Assembly: GCF_004634245.1 (NCBI RefSeq) | Contig: NZ_SJTF01000006.1 | Span: forward strand, 62,001-126,000 | Length of the DNA: 64,000 nt | Direction: 5' to 3' | DNA from: Flavobacterium foetidum | GTDB lineage: Bacteria > Bacteroidota > Bacteroidia > Flavobacteriales > Flavobacteriaceae | Part shown: piece by piece, positions 63,849 through 64,000 of the stretch | How the letters are laid out: each line of letters opens with the position of its first letter | How positions within the stretch are numbered: the stretch's first letter is position 1 | Program-made: the position numbers and the translations under genes | The notes under the pieces: generated by a model | Database searches by the model: none | What the model was told of the DNA's origin: nothing | Seen by the model: only the letters and a program-made list of their open reading frames with translations

Positions 63849-64000
63849 ATACTATCAAAAATCAAAACCTTACGGCATTCCACATTAACAAATACTTTTC
63901 TTTTTTTTATACTAAAATCTTAAAAAACAAACTTTGTATAAAAACAAAAATCATCAACTTTTACTAGAACTTAACAGCGTTAAAAAATTACATTTTTAAT

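Overview
The window is a 64 kb piece of a low-GC chromosome from a member of the Bacteroidota, most likely a Flavobacterium or close relative. The evidence is: AT-rich intergenic DNA; almost no Shine-Dalgarno sequences before start codons; several promoter-like TAnnTTTG elements; two SusC/SusD pairs; a lipid-modified TamA homologue (TamL) next to TamB; and families typical of flavobacteria (DUF2851, GSCFA, DUF5117 metalloprotease, putative porin, DKNYY). No sequence search was possible, so the genus is an inference.

Layout. 1-4300 (minus strand) is a translation block: start of rplK, nusG, secE, tRNA-Trp, tuf, tRNA-Thr(GGT), tRNA-Tyr, tRNA-Thr(TGT), hpf, a Xer-type recombinase and rpsU. The rpsU gene carries a very strong Shine-Dalgarno sequence, exceptional for this phylum. 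4400-13350 holds an acyl-CoA dehydrogenase, a helix-hairpin-helix protein, an APC amino-acid permease, a PspC protein, DUF2851, a cystathionine beta-synthase-like enzyme and a putative porin. 13500-23940 holds two closely related susCD pairs in direct orientation, separated by rnhB. No glycoside hydrolase or sigma/anti-sigma gene lies beside them. 24500-28900 holds lipB, two paralogous lipoproteins, a palindromic dispersed repeat and lysS.

28950-30800 is an overlapping two-gene unit: an OLD/ABC-type ATPase and a small protein with a PD-(D/E)XK-like signature. It is AT-rich, sits between housekeeping genes and is the best candidate for an undescribed defence-like system. 31100-35150 has a membrane-anchored trypsin-like protease and a VIT/DUF2135 surface protein. 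35250-35610 has a DUF433 antitoxin-like gene followed by the apparent wreck of its DUF5615 toxin partner. 35700-44800 has lipoproteins, a D-2-hydroxyacid dehydrogenase, a DUF5117 zinc protease and an operon running from a small HExxH membrane protein through a PLP deaminase and a LysM glucosaminidase to hemL.

44800-64000 begins with a repeat-rich spacer, then hutU, a DUF4136 lipoprotein and ilvA. Ahead of ilvA is a complete attenuator: a 19-codon leader peptide with eight isoleucine codons, mutually exclusive antiterminator and terminator hairpins, and a -7 element. Then come a truncated haemoglobin, a DKNYY protein, an aromatic amino acid hydroxylase, a perfect 30-bp inverted repeat, DUF4230, the tamB-tamL envelope operon, a GSCFA protein and a surface-type lipoprotein. 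Most genes are chromosomal housekeeping or envelope functions. No transposase, prophage or CRISPR array was seen.
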